From contig CACCLK010000007.1 of assembly GCA_902546795.1 (NCBI GenBank), positions 1 to 40,662 on the forward strand: 40,662 bases of DNA, written 5' to 3'. The notes beneath the pieces were generated by a model. That model searched no databases. It was not told the DNA's origin and worked only from the letters and a program-made list of their open reading frames with translations. Each line of letters starts with the position of its first letter. Position 1 is the first letter of the stretch. Below, piece after piece: positions 1 through 8,732 of this stretch. The stretch comes from an uncultured Pelagibacteraceae bacterium. GTDB taxonomy: Bacteria; Pseudomonadota; Alphaproteobacteria; Pelagibacterales; Pelagibacteraceae. A program made the position numbers and the translations under genes.

Positions 1-267
1 ATTTCCTTTTGCCGGCATAGGCATAAGATTTATTTCAGCCAATATTCTTTGAACTCTTAATGTTGGTTTAGCGCCTTTGCTCACCCAATGTTTTACTCTT
101 TCTGACTCTACTTTTATTCTTTCTTTCTTTTCTTTCGGAAGAAGAGGATTAAAAGAACCTAATTTTTCTACAAACCTGCCATCTCTTGGAAACCTACTGT
201 CTGCAACAACAATTTTATATATTGGTCTTTTTCTAACACCTCCGATTGATAACCTTATTCTTAGCAT
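1..267 (-). CDS. rpsP: 30S ribosomal protein S16 (partial, C-terminus runs off the window edge)
   Basis: Minus-strand translation from ATG at 267: MLRIRLSIGGVRKRPIYKIVVADSRFPRDGRFVEKLGSFNPLL... matches S16; directly downstream of ffh. Not in the ORF track because it is open at the edge. Confidence 0.95.
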   Translation of the reverse strand, partial: MLRIRLSIGGVRKRPIYKIVVADSRFPRDGRFVEKLGSFNPLLPKEKKERIKVESERVKHWVSKGAKPTLRVQRILAEINLMPMPAKGN

Positions 268-277
268 ACTTATCCTT

Positions 278-1630
278 TCATTTTAGTTGGTTCATTATTT
301 CATCAGGTAAAACTCCTGATGGAATTTTTTTTCCTTTAGACATCTTTTTCATCATGTCTGACATCATTTTGAATTGTTTGATTAATTTGTTTATTTTAGC
401 AACATCTACACCAGCACCTTGGGAAATTCTTTTTCTTCTAGAGCCACTAATAATTTTTGGGTCTTCTCTCTCTTTTTTTGTCATTGAAAGAATTATAGCT
501 TCATTATCTGTTAACATTTTTTCATCGATTGATGAATTTTCCATTTGTTTTTTTATCTTATTTGCTCCAGGCAATAATGACATTACACTATTCATACCTC
601 CCATTTTTTTCATCTGTCTTAATTGGGAAAGATAACTATCCATTGTAAAAATTCCATCTTTGATCTGTTCTTCTGTTTCCTTTATCTTTTTTTCACTTAA
701 ATCTTTTGATGCTTTTTCGACTAAGGAAACTATATCTCCCATACCAAGAATACGTTTGGCAATTCTCTCGGGATGAAATACATCTAGATCATCAATTTTT
801 TCACCCATACCTATAAATTTGATTGGTTTTCCTGTCACTTCTTTCATACTAAGCGCAGCTCCACCTCTCCCATCTCCGTCTACTCTGGTTAAAATAATAC
901 TGGAAATATTAATTGCATTATTAAATTCACCAGCCACGTTGACCGCTATTTGACCTGTCAAAGAGTCAGCAACTAAAATTGTTTCAGTAGGTTTCACTAA
1001 ACTTTTGATTTGTTTGATCTCGGTCATCATATTTAGATCGATTTGAGTTCTTCCTGCTGTATCAAATATAATTACATCCGCTCCATTTATTTTTGCTGCA
1101 TTAATAGCTCTACTTGCAATTTCAGTAGGTTTTTGGTTTTGAACTATCGGTAAATTTAAAATATTATTTGCGTCAGCTAAAATTTTTAATTGCTCCTGTG
1201 CGGCTGGTCTATAGACGTCTAAACTTACAAGCATACATTTTTTTTTATATTTACGCTCAATAAAATAAGCAATTTTGGCTGAAGTAGTTGTTTTTCCTGA
1301 TCCTTGCAAACCTAACATAAGCAACGAGATCGGGCTCGATGCTTTCAAATTAATGTCTTCTTGTTTTTTTCCTAATAATTCAATGAGTTGATCATTAACG
1401 ATTTTAACAACCATCTGGCCCGGAGAAGTAGACTCGATTATTTCTTGTCCTATTGCCTTTGGTTTTACTTTTTCTATAAAATTTTTAGCAACTTGAAGTG
1501 AAACATCAGCCTCTAGTAAAGCTTTACGTATTTCCACTAATCCTGAGTCTACCTGATCCTTCGTTAACGAAGGAGCCTGTTTTAATTTAGAAAAAATACT
1601 TTCTAATCTATTTGTTAAATTCTCAAACAT
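278..1630 (-). CDS. ffh: Signal recognition particle protein Ffh (SRP54)
   Basis: 450 aa; GLQGSGKTTTSAK P-loop, DTAGRTQID, Met-rich C-terminal M domain. Confidence 0.97.
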   Translation of the reverse strand: MFENLTNRLESIFSKLKQAPSLTKDQVDSGLVEIRKALLEADVSLQVAKNFIEKVKPKAIGQEIIESTSPGQMVVKIVNDQLIELLGKKQEDINLKASSPISLLMLGLQGSGKTTTSAKIAYFIERKYKKKCMLVSLDVYRPAAQEQLKILADANNILNLPIVQNQKPTEIASRAINAAKINGADVIIFDTAGRTQIDLNMMTEIKQIKSLVKPTETILVADSLTGQIAVNVAGEFNNAINISSIILTRVDGDGRGGAALSMKEVTGKPIKFIGMGEKIDDLDVFHPERIAKRILGMGDIVSLVEKASKDLSEKKIKETEEQIKDGIFTMDSYLSQLRQMKKMGGMNSVMSLLPGANKIKKQMENSSIDEKMLTDNEAIILSMTKKEREDPKIISGSRRKRISQGAGVDVAKINKLIKQFKMMSDMMKKMSKGKKIPSGVLPDEIMNQLK

Positions 1631-1644
1631 TTTTAATCATCCAA

Positions 1645-1740
1645 CACCAATTGCACCAGTGGGCGAACCTTCGCTGACTGGTGTCGATCCTCTTATTTCT
1701 AAGAGCACCGCAAAAACACTTGTATTTGCGGAAAGTGGCT
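1645..1740 (-). ncRNA. Candidate structured 5' leader of ffh (three consecutive hairpins)
   Basis: Inverted repeats: CACCAGT 1654-1660 / ACTGGTG 1677-1683 with inner GCGAA/TTCGC; CTCTTA 1690-1695 / TAAGAG 1700-1705 (GAAA tetraloop on the minus strand); CCGCAAA 1708-1714 / TTTGCGG 1725-1731. Lies between ffh and divergent dapF. Confidence 0.55.
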
Positions 1741-1792
1741 GAAGTTACAATTAGGGGTTTTAAAAGTCAATGAATAATTATACTAATCAATT

Positions 1793-2611
1793 ATGGCAAC
1801 TATAAACGCTTATAGAATGGATGGTTTAGGAAATGATTTTATTATCATAGATAGAAGAGAAAATTCTATTGAGATAAGTAAGAATAAAATCATTGAACTT
1901 GGAAATAGAGACAATATTGGTTTCGATCAAATCATATTGATAGAAAAAAAACAAAAAAATGTTTTTCCAATTACGATTTACAATTCTGATGGAGGAGAAG
2001 TGAGCGCATGCGGAAATGGTGCTAGATGTGTTGCTTATCTATTAAGTGAAAAATTAAGTTCTAAAAATATTGAGCTAAAAACAAATAACAGAATACTTAA
2101 TGCAAAAGTAGTTGAAGATTTTTTAGTAGAACTTGAAATGGGAAAACCTTTGTTCGGTTCCAAAGAGATACCACTTTCAAAGACAGTTGATCCTAGCAAT
2201 ATTAGTTTAGAAATTGATAACAAAATTTTTAATAGTGGATTTTGCGTTAACGTTGGAAATCCACACATAGTTTTTTTTGTAAAGGATTGCTTTGAAAATA
2301 ATCTTAAAGTAATTGGTCCAAAGATTGAAAATCATGAACTATTTCCAGATAGAATTAATGTTACATTTGCCCAGATGATTGATAGAGAAAATATCCTGGT
2401 TAATGTTTGGGAACGTGGTGCTGGACTTACTAAAGCTTGTGGCACAGCAGCATGTGCAACTGCAGTAGCAGCACTTAAAAATAAAATTTCAGAAAGAAGA
2501 GTAGATATTAAATTCAAAGAAGGTTTTTTAAGTATAGAAATTGATAAAGATGAAAATATATTTATGACAGGGCCAGTTTCTAAGGTAAAAAATATTAATA
2601 TTGAGGTTTAA
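1793..2611 (+). CDS. dapF: Diaminopimelate epimerase
   Basis: 272 aa; ACGNGARCVA and ERGAGLTKACGTAACA active-site motifs. Confidence 0.97.
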   Translation: MATINAYRMDGLGNDFIIIDRRENSIEISKNKIIELGNRDNIGFDQIILIEKKQKNVFPITIYNSDGGEVSACGNGARCVAYLLSEKLSSKNIELKTNNRILNAKVVEDFLVELEMGKPLFGSKEIPLSKTVDPSNISLEIDNKIFNSGFCVNVGNPHIVFFVKDCFENNLKVIGPKIENHELFPDRINVTFAQMIDRENILVNVWERGAGLTKACGTAACATAVAALKNKISERRVDIKFKEGFLSIEIDKDENIFMTGPVSKVKNINIEV

Positions 2612-2612
2612 A

Positions 2613-3533
2613 ATGAACTTGTTTGATAAATTTAAAGTTGGCCTTGTAAAAAGTTCATCTGGTTTAACTCAAGGATTTGAAAACATCTTTTCAAAAAAAA
2701 AAATTAACAATGAAGTCCTGGATGAGTTTGAGGAGTTGATAATCTCCTCAGATGCAGGCGTGAACGTAGCAGCTGAACTGAGAAAAGACTTTGAAAGCTT
2801 TAGGGTCGATAAAAAAATAAATGATCACAAAGAGATCTTAAAACTTTTAGCTGATAAGATGGCTATTGAACTTCTCAAATACGAAAAAGATTTAAGTTTA
2901 ATGGGAAACGCAAAAACTTCGGCTATTGTGATATCTGGGGTTAATGGAGTTGGTAAAACTACAAGTATTGGTAAATTAGGAAAGTATTTTAAAGAAAACA
3001 ACAGGTCAGTGGTTTTTGGGGCCGCAGACACTTTCAGAGCAGCAGCGATTGACCAATTGCAAATTTGGGCAGCAAAAGTCAAAGTAGATATTATTAAATC
3101 GGAGGTTAATAGTGATCCAGCATCAGTAGCTTATAAAACTGCGGAGTTTGCAAAAAAAAACCAGATTGATATTGCTTTAATCGATACCGCAGGAAGACTT
3201 CAAAATAAAAAAAATTTAATGGAAGAGTATAAAAAGATTATCAATGTTCTGAAAAAAATTGACGAAACATTCCCTAATGAGATAATTTTAGTTTTAGACG
3301 CTACAACTGGTCAAAATGCTTTAAACCAGGTGGAGGAATTTAGCAAAATTCATAATTTAACTGGGTTAATTATTACCAAACTTGATAGCACAGCTAAGGG
3401 TGGTGTAGTTCTTGCAATATGCAAAAAATATAAATTACCAATTGTTGCAATAGGTATGGGGGAAAAAGAGGACGACTTACAGCCTTTTAAAGCTGAATAC
3501 TTTTCGAAGGCATTATTGGGCGTTGAAACTTAA
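2613..3533 (+). CDS. ftsY: SRP receptor GTPase FtsY
   Basis: GVNGVGKTTSIGKLG, AADTFRAAAIDQL, DTAGRLQNKKNLM motifs. ATG at 2613 preferred over the upstream TTG of the ORF track. Confidence 0.96.
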   Translation: MNLFDKFKVGLVKSSSGLTQGFENIFSKKKINNEVLDEFEELIISSDAGVNVAAELRKDFESFRVDKKINDHKEILKLLADKMAIELLKYEKDLSLMGNAKTSAIVISGVNGVGKTTSIGKLGKYFKENNRSVVFGAADTFRAAAIDQLQIWAAKVKVDIIKSEVNSDPASVAYKTAEFAKKNQIDIALIDTAGRLQNKKNLMEEYKKIINVLKKIDETFPNEIILVLDATTGQNALNQVEEFSKIHNLTGLIITKLDSTAKGGVVLAICKKYKLPIVAIGMGEKEDDLQPFKAEYFSKALLGVET

Positions 3534-4316
3534 AAAATCTTTTATTGAATTAATTAAATTTTCATCAAATTTCATCATGTGATCGTCGTCTTTAGTAAAA
3601 TACGAAAATTTAGGCTCATTAGCCAGATCGTATAATTTCTTTCCCATATGAAATGGAACTATTGTATCCTTTTCCCCGTGTAAGATTAAAATTGGGCTTT
3701 TAATTTCTTTAATTTTTCGCTCTGAATTATATTTATCTTTAAGTAAGTATTTTACTGGTAACCATGGATAAATGTTTTTCGCTGCATTTTCCATTGAAGT
3801 AAAAGGCGACTCTAAGATTATTCCCCTGAAATTATTTGTCTGACCTAATTCTACAGCAATCCCTGTTCCTAGCGATTCTCCATATAGAATGATATTATCA
3901 TTTTTAACACCTTTTGAGTTAAGCCATTCTATAGTTTTATGGGCATCATTATATAAATTTTGCTCAGTAGGCTCACCATTATTACCACTAAAACTTCTCC
4001 AGGCTAAAATTAATATATTAAGATCCAGTTTGCTCATTTGATTTAGTTTGTAGGTGCGATTAGAAAGATTTCCCGCATTGCCGTGGAAAAATACCAATGT
4101 TTTTTTATTTTTTAAATCGTTTTCAATTAACCACGATTTAAGTTTAAGACCCTTCTCGACTTCTATAAAAACTTCTTCAAATTTAAATTCTATCGGATCA
4201 TCTAAATAATTATTTTCACTAGGTAAATATAGGAGTTTTCTTTGATTAAAATACATGAAAGCAACAATTATAAAATAGACTAATACAATAGAAAAAAATA
4301 AAGTTGACACTTTCAT
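3513..4316 (-). CDS. Alpha/beta hydrolase (BEM46/ABHD13-like)
   Basis: N-terminal TM helix, FFHGNAGN, GESLGTG nucleophile elbow, LHGEKDTIVP, catalytic His region. Overlaps the 3' end of ftsY convergently. Confidence 0.85.
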   Translation of the reverse strand: MKVSTLFFSIVLVYFIIVAFMYFNQRKLLYLPSENNYLDDPIEFKFEEVFIEVEKGLKLKSWLIENDLKNKKTLVFFHGNAGNLSNRTYKLNQMSKLDLNILILAWRSFSGNNGEPTEQNLYNDAHKTIEWLNSKGVKNDNIILYGESLGTGIAVELGQTNNFRGIILESPFTSMENAAKNIYPWLPVKYLLKDKYNSERKIKEIKSPILILHGEKDTIVPFHMGKKLYDLANEPKFSYFTKDDDHMMKFDENLINSIKDFLSFNAQ

Positions 4317-5221
4317 TATTTAACTGCCTTTCTTGCCAAGTAAATACCAAAAAAGACAAAGGCTGCACCGAAATAGTGAAAGTCCATTAATGCCTCGTCG
4401 AAAAGAATTATTCCGTAAATAGCGGAATAAACTGAAAAAATATAAAGAGTAAAGCCGGCTAAAGATGCGCCGACATATTTTTGAACTTTTGTGTATAAAG
4501 TGAATGCAATTATACCTGGTAAAATAGCAGCAAATGAAACCCAGAAAATAAAATCACTATTAAACTTGGTATTAAAAAAGTATATTTCTTCTAAAAGATA
4601 GAATGGAAATAATGAAATTGATCCAAAAAAAGCAATCAGTGTAAACCTACCCATGAGACTAAAGTTACTTTTCCAGTTTAATAAATAAATTGAATAAACA
4701 GCCCATCCAATTGCAGCTCCAACCATCCACAAATCACCTGAGGTAAATTTAAAATTTAACAAAAGTTCAATTTTTCCTTTACTTATAATTGTAAAAACGC
4801 CTATTAAGCAAATTATTAAGCCAGCTATTCTCGATAAATTTATTTTATCTTGAAAAAACATAACAGACAAAATAATTATAAAAATAGGCGAAGAAGTATA
4901 AATTATACCCATATTAGCCATTGTAGTTGACATTCCTGCGATAAAAGGGAAGGCGCCACACACTCCACATCCCATTGAGCCTAAAAAGAATAATTTCCAA
5001 AATTCTTTTTTAAGTCTCTTTTTTTTGCTTAAAATTTCATTAATAAAAAATGGGCATAAAATTAAAAAAACAGTCAACCATCTCCAAAAAGCTAACGATA
5101 CTGGAGGTACATATTCCACGCCACCTCTTGCAACAATGATATTTGTTGCCATAAAAACAGGTTGAACAAATAGCAGCAAATACGGAAAGTAAGAATTATT
5201 TTTTGTCAATGAAGGCTTCAT
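4316..5221 (-). CDS. DMT (EamA) family transporter
   Basis: 301 aa, about 10 hydrophobic helices, EamA-type repeat. Confidence 0.88.
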   Translation of the reverse strand: MKPSLTKNNSYFPYLLLFVQPVFMATNIIVARGGVEYVPPVSLAFWRWLTVFLILCPFFINEILSKKKRLKKEFWKLFFLGSMGCGVCGAFPFIAGMSTTMANMGIIYTSSPIFIIILSVMFFQDKINLSRIAGLIICLIGVFTIISKGKIELLLNFKFTSGDLWMVGAAIGWAVYSIYLLNWKSNFSLMGRFTLIAFFGSISLFPFYLLEEIYFFNTKFNSDFIFWVSFAAILPGIIAFTLYTKVQKYVGASLAGFTLYIFSVYSAIYGIILFDEALMDFHYFGAAFVFFGIYLARKAVK

Positions 5222-5372
5222 ACAACATCATGACTATTACTAAACCCATCAGAATATAAACTGGTAAAACATCCTTAAAACCTATCATAGAAGAACGAGT
5301 TAGTGTTGTTGCTAAGCCAACTAAAAAAGCTATTGCTATACCACATCCTACGATCGTTGTTATTTTGTTCAT
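5196..5372 (-). CDS. Small hydrophobic (two-TM) protein, 58 aa
   Basis: Minus-strand translation MNKITTIVGCGIAIAFLVGLATTLTRSSMIGFKDVLPVYILMGLVIVMMLYEAFIDKK*. ATG overlaps the amidase stop (ATGA) and the 3' end overlaps the DMT start; below the ORF-track cutoff. Confidence 0.6.
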   Translation of the reverse strand: MNKITTIVGCGIAIAFLVGLATTLTRSSMIGFKDVLPVYILMGLVIVMMLYEAFIDKK

Positions 5373-6700
5373 TTGTCCTTACAGTTTTTTTCTAACCAGT
5401 TTGCGGTTCCAAGAAACCTTAGATCATCAAGTTTATCGCCAACTAATTGAACTCCTAATGGTAGATTATTTTCTCCTGTTAGTAAAGGTAATGAGATTGA
5501 TGGTAATCCCATATAAGTCCATACAGTACAGAATTCTGGGCTACCAGTAGATTTAAGACCTTTATCAGCAACTCCAGTTGAACAAGGTGAAATAACGCCA
5601 TGGTAATCTTCAAAAACTTCACTATAGGATCTATAACTTTGCTCCATAAAATCAACGGCTTCAGTGTATTGATTGGCAGAATATTTCATTCCCCTTTCAA
5701 TTGCTTCGATTAATTTTTTTCCAAGTTTTTTTTTTGAATTTTTATAAAATTTTTGAAAACTGTTAGCCATATCTGTCTCATGAATTATCTGATGATAAGA
5801 ATGTATATCTTTGAAGTATGAGGGTTCGTCAAAAACTTCTATGTTCTTTTTAAGTTTTTTAATAAGAAATTCAAAAGCCTTTTGAGATACTTTATCAATA
5901 TTTTTCCAATTCTTTGTTTTGTAAAAAATGAATTTTGGTTCAAAGTGGGGTCCTTTTTTACACTCTTCAACCATATTGTCTGCTGAATAATGAATTGTAT
6001 CTTTATCATATAAATCTTTTTTAATTAAAGATTTCGCTAGTAGAGCAACGTCCATGACATTTTTTCCAAAAACACCTATATGATCAAGCTTTGATGATTG
6101 TTTCAAAACACCGTTCCTAGATATCAAACCAAAAGAAGGCTTATAACCAACAACACCACAATAAGATGCGGGTCTAATTATTGAGCCTTTAGTTTGAGAT
6201 CCTAAAGTTAGTGGGGACATGAAAGAAGCGACTGCAGCCGCTGACCCACTAGAGGAGCCGCCTGGTGTCCTAGATTTATCATGAGGATTTGTGGTTTTAC
6301 CCGGATCAAAATACGCAAGTTCTGTTGTAACAGTTTTTCCCATAACTATTGCGCCTGCAATTTTAAGAAGGTTTACTACTTCAGCATCTGAGCTTTCTGA
6401 AACACCTTTTCTTAAAACTGTTCCACATTCAGTTGGCATATCTTCTGTTCCAATAATATCTTTTATCCCGATAGGAAGCCCATGAAGTGGGCCCAACGGT
6501 TTTCCAGATTTTCGATACTCATCTTTTTCTTTTGCTTTTTCTAAAATAGTTTTTTTGTCAATATAGGCCCAAGCTTTGACATCTTTCTCAAATTTACTTA
6601 CTCTCTCCAGATAAGCTTTGCAAACTTCTTCTGATGATAATTCACCTAGTTTTAATTTTGAAACTAGCTCAATAGCTGAAAGAGAAATAATATTATTCAT
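5369..6700 (-). CDS. Amidase signature family protein
   Basis: 443 aa; GLPIGIKDIIGTEDMPTECGT, TPGGSSSGSAAAVASFM, TQTKGSIIRPASYCGVVGYKPSFG. Confidence 0.93.
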   Translation of the reverse strand: MNNIISLSAIELVSKLKLGELSSEEVCKAYLERVSKFEKDVKAWAYIDKKTILEKAKEKDEYRKSGKPLGPLHGLPIGIKDIIGTEDMPTECGTVLRKGVSESSDAEVVNLLKIAGAIVMGKTVTTELAYFDPGKTTNPHDKSRTPGGSSSGSAAAVASFMSPLTLGSQTKGSIIRPASYCGVVGYKPSFGLISRNGVLKQSSKLDHIGVFGKNVMDVALLAKSLIKKDLYDKDTIHYSADNMVEECKKGPHFEPKFIFYKTKNWKNIDKVSQKAFEFLIKKLKKNIEVFDEPSYFKDIHSYHQIIHETDMANSFQKFYKNSKKKLGKKLIEAIERGMKYSANQYTEAVDFMEQSYRSYSEVFEDYHGVISPCSTGVADKGLKSTGSPEFCTVWTYMGLPSISLPLLTGENNLPLGVQLVGDKLDDLRFLGTANWLEKNCKDK

Positions 6701-6712
6701 GACCTTTAAAAA

Positions 6713-8074
6713 TTACGAAGCAAATAATGTTTCTGGAAGCCACAAAGCTATACCTGGAAATAAATACATTAAAACCATTGCTAAAATTACAATTAATAAG
6801 AACGGCATAATTCCTCTAAAAATTTCCATTAATTCTACATTTTTTGTTTGAACACCTTTTAAATAGTAGGCCGACATTGCCATGGGTGGTGTTAAGAAAG
6901 AGGTTTGCAAATTTAGAGCTATTAACATAGCGAAGAAATAAGGGTTTACTCCAAAAAACTCAACAAGTGGTAAAAATATCGGAACAAAAATAATTAGTAT
7001 CTCGGTCCATTCAAGAGGCCACCCAAGTAAAAATATGATTAGCTGTGTTATTACTAAAAACTGCCATGGAGCTATATTCATAGATTTAAAGAAATGTTCA
7101 AATACCTCATGGCCTCCCAGATAAGAGAAAACGGACGCAAAAGTCCATGATCCAATAAACAACCACATTATCATTGCTGTTGTTTTTGCAGTTAGAAACA
7201 CGGACTCCTTAAAATTTTTCCATTTTAAAGTTTTATAAAAATAAGACAAAACTAAAGATCCAAATGCACCAACGGCCGCAGCTTCAGCTGGTGTAGCTAG
7301 TCCTCCAAGTATTGTTCCTAAAACTAAAATTATTAAAGAAAAAAGAGGAAGGAATGATACTAAAACTTCTTTCATTATTACTGCTGTGGGAGGTATTTCC
7401 TCTGCTGGTGGCTTTGGCGCAATAGACGGATTTAGATAAGCTCGAGTTATAGCGTAAGCTATATAAAGACCAGCTAAAAGCAGACCAGGAAAAATCGCAG
7501 CAGCAAACAGTCTCAATGGTGATAACTGAGCAATAACAGAATAAACAATTAACATAATACTCGGAGGTATTAAAATTCCTAAACAACCCCCAGAACAAAT
7601 TACTCCTGATGCAAATTTTTTATCATAACCCGCCTTTACCATAGCCGGCCATGCTAATAACCCCATTAGCGTAACAACCGCACCTATTATTCCCGTAGCC
7701 GTCGAAAATAACGCACAAGTTATCAAAGCAGCAACTGCCATCGACGCAGGCAGTCTATGTGAAGCTAATCTAATTGCAAAAAATAACCTTGAAACTATTC
7801 CAGCTCTTTCTACCAAGTAACCCATAAATAAGAATAAGGGGACTGCTGTCAAAACTGTATTGTCCATCACTGTATAAGTATTTTGAACAAATAATTGAAA
7901 AATTCTGTTATCAAGCAAGTGTTCCATTCTTGTGGGATCATAATAAGCGTAGTAACCAAATCCAACGCCCATTGCCATTAATGTGAATGCGATAGGGAAA
8001 CCTAATAAAACTGCGAATAAAAAGATTGCCATCATAAAAATTGCAATTTCTGGATTTGTTAGGTTAAATAACAT
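6713..8074 (-). CDS. dctM: TRAP transporter large permease (DctM-like)
   Basis: 453 aa, polytopic; SGVICSGGCLGILIPPSIMLIVY and ATPAEAAAVGAFG TRAP DctM signatures. Confidence 0.93.
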   Translation of the reverse strand: MLFNLTNPEIAIFMMAIFLFAVLLGFPIAFTLMAMGVGFGYYAYYDPTRMEHLLDNRIFQLFVQNTYTVMDNTVLTAVPLFLFMGYLVERAGIVSRLFFAIRLASHRLPASMAVAALITCALFSTATGIIGAVVTLMGLLAWPAMVKAGYDKKFASGVICSGGCLGILIPPSIMLIVYSVIAQLSPLRLFAAAIFPGLLLAGLYIAYAITRAYLNPSIAPKPPAEEIPPTAVIMKEVLVSFLPLFSLIILVLGTILGGLATPAEAAAVGAFGSLVLSYFYKTLKWKNFKESVFLTAKTTAMIMWLFIGSWTFASVFSYLGGHEVFEHFFKSMNIAPWQFLVITQLIIFLLGWPLEWTEILIIFVPIFLPLVEFFGVNPYFFAMLIALNLQTSFLTPPMAMSAYYLKGVQTKNVELMEIFRGIMPFLLIVILAMVLMYLFPGIALWLPETLFAS

Positions 8075-8651
8075 CTTTTTGATCCTCGTCTTGTGAAGTT
8101 CTCATTAGAATTTTTTCGGTTTCTTCGGCTACAACCATCCTCGCTGGCCAATGGCCAGTCTTAATACAAATAATTGATCTAAAAACTTCACTAATGCCTT
8201 GGATTACTAACAGAACTCCCGCAGCCGGAATTAAAGCTTTTGCCATATAAATCTGAATTTGGGCCGGACTATTCCAGCTTGTTTCTTTTATCTTCCAAGC
8301 AAGTGAGGCGTATTCGTATCCATAAAAAGCAAGAGCAAGCACGCCTGGGAAAAAAAATATAAAATATAAAACCAGGTCAATGTAACCCTGTGTTTTTGGT
8401 TTAAACAATCGATATATTACATCTCCTCTCACGTGTGCCTCGGTAGATAGAGTATATGCACCAGCCATCATAAAAATCGCTCCGTACATTTGTAAACTAA
8501 AGTCAAAGTTCCATAGCGTGGGAGCATTAAAAACTTTTGCCATAAAAACTTCATAACAAGTCCCTCCCATTAAAATTACAATTAACCAGGAAAAAGCTTT
8601 TCCAACTGAAGTACTTAGATGGTCTGCAAAATAGATAAATTCCCTCATCAT
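8064..8651 (-). CDS. dctQ: TRAP transporter small permease (DctQ-like)
   Basis: 195 aa, four TM segments, EAHVRGDVIYRLF motif, overlaps dctM. Confidence 0.88.
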   Translation of the reverse strand: MMREFIYFADHLSTSVGKAFSWLIVILMGGTCYEVFMAKVFNAPTLWNFDFSLQMYGAIFMMAGAYTLSTEAHVRGDVIYRLFKPKTQGYIDLVLYFIFFFPGVLALAFYGYEYASLAWKIKETSWNSPAQIQIYMAKALIPAAGVLLVIQGISEVFRSIICIKTGHWPARMVVAEETEKILMRTSQDEDQKDVI

Positions 8652-8688
8652 ATAAAACTATAATAAATAAATAATAATTGCCATAAAA

Positions 8689-8711
8689 AAAGGGGGCATA
8701 AAGCCCCCTTT
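8689..8711 (-). terminator. Intrinsic terminator/attenuator between dctP and dctQM
   Basis: Minus-strand hairpin AAAGGGGGC-TTTAT-GCCCCCTTT followed by a U-tract; lies downstream of dctP stop (8733) and upstream of dctQ start (8651). Confidence 0.8.
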
Positions 8712-8732
8712 AATTTTGTATTAAAATTTATA

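Noticed and set aside
246-635. 129-aa plus-strand ORF opposite ffh
   Set aside because: Antisense to a confidently assigned ffh; hydrophobic low-complexity translation typical of an AT-rich shadow ORF.
1645-1740. SRP (4.5S) RNA gene next to ffh
   Set aside because: Hairpins exist but I could not find the conserved domain IV core (AGGTCCGGAAGGAAGCAGCC-like) on either strand.
7284-7598. 104-aa minus ORF inside dctM
   Set aside because: Alternative frame within a well-supported TRAP permease; no recognisable domain.
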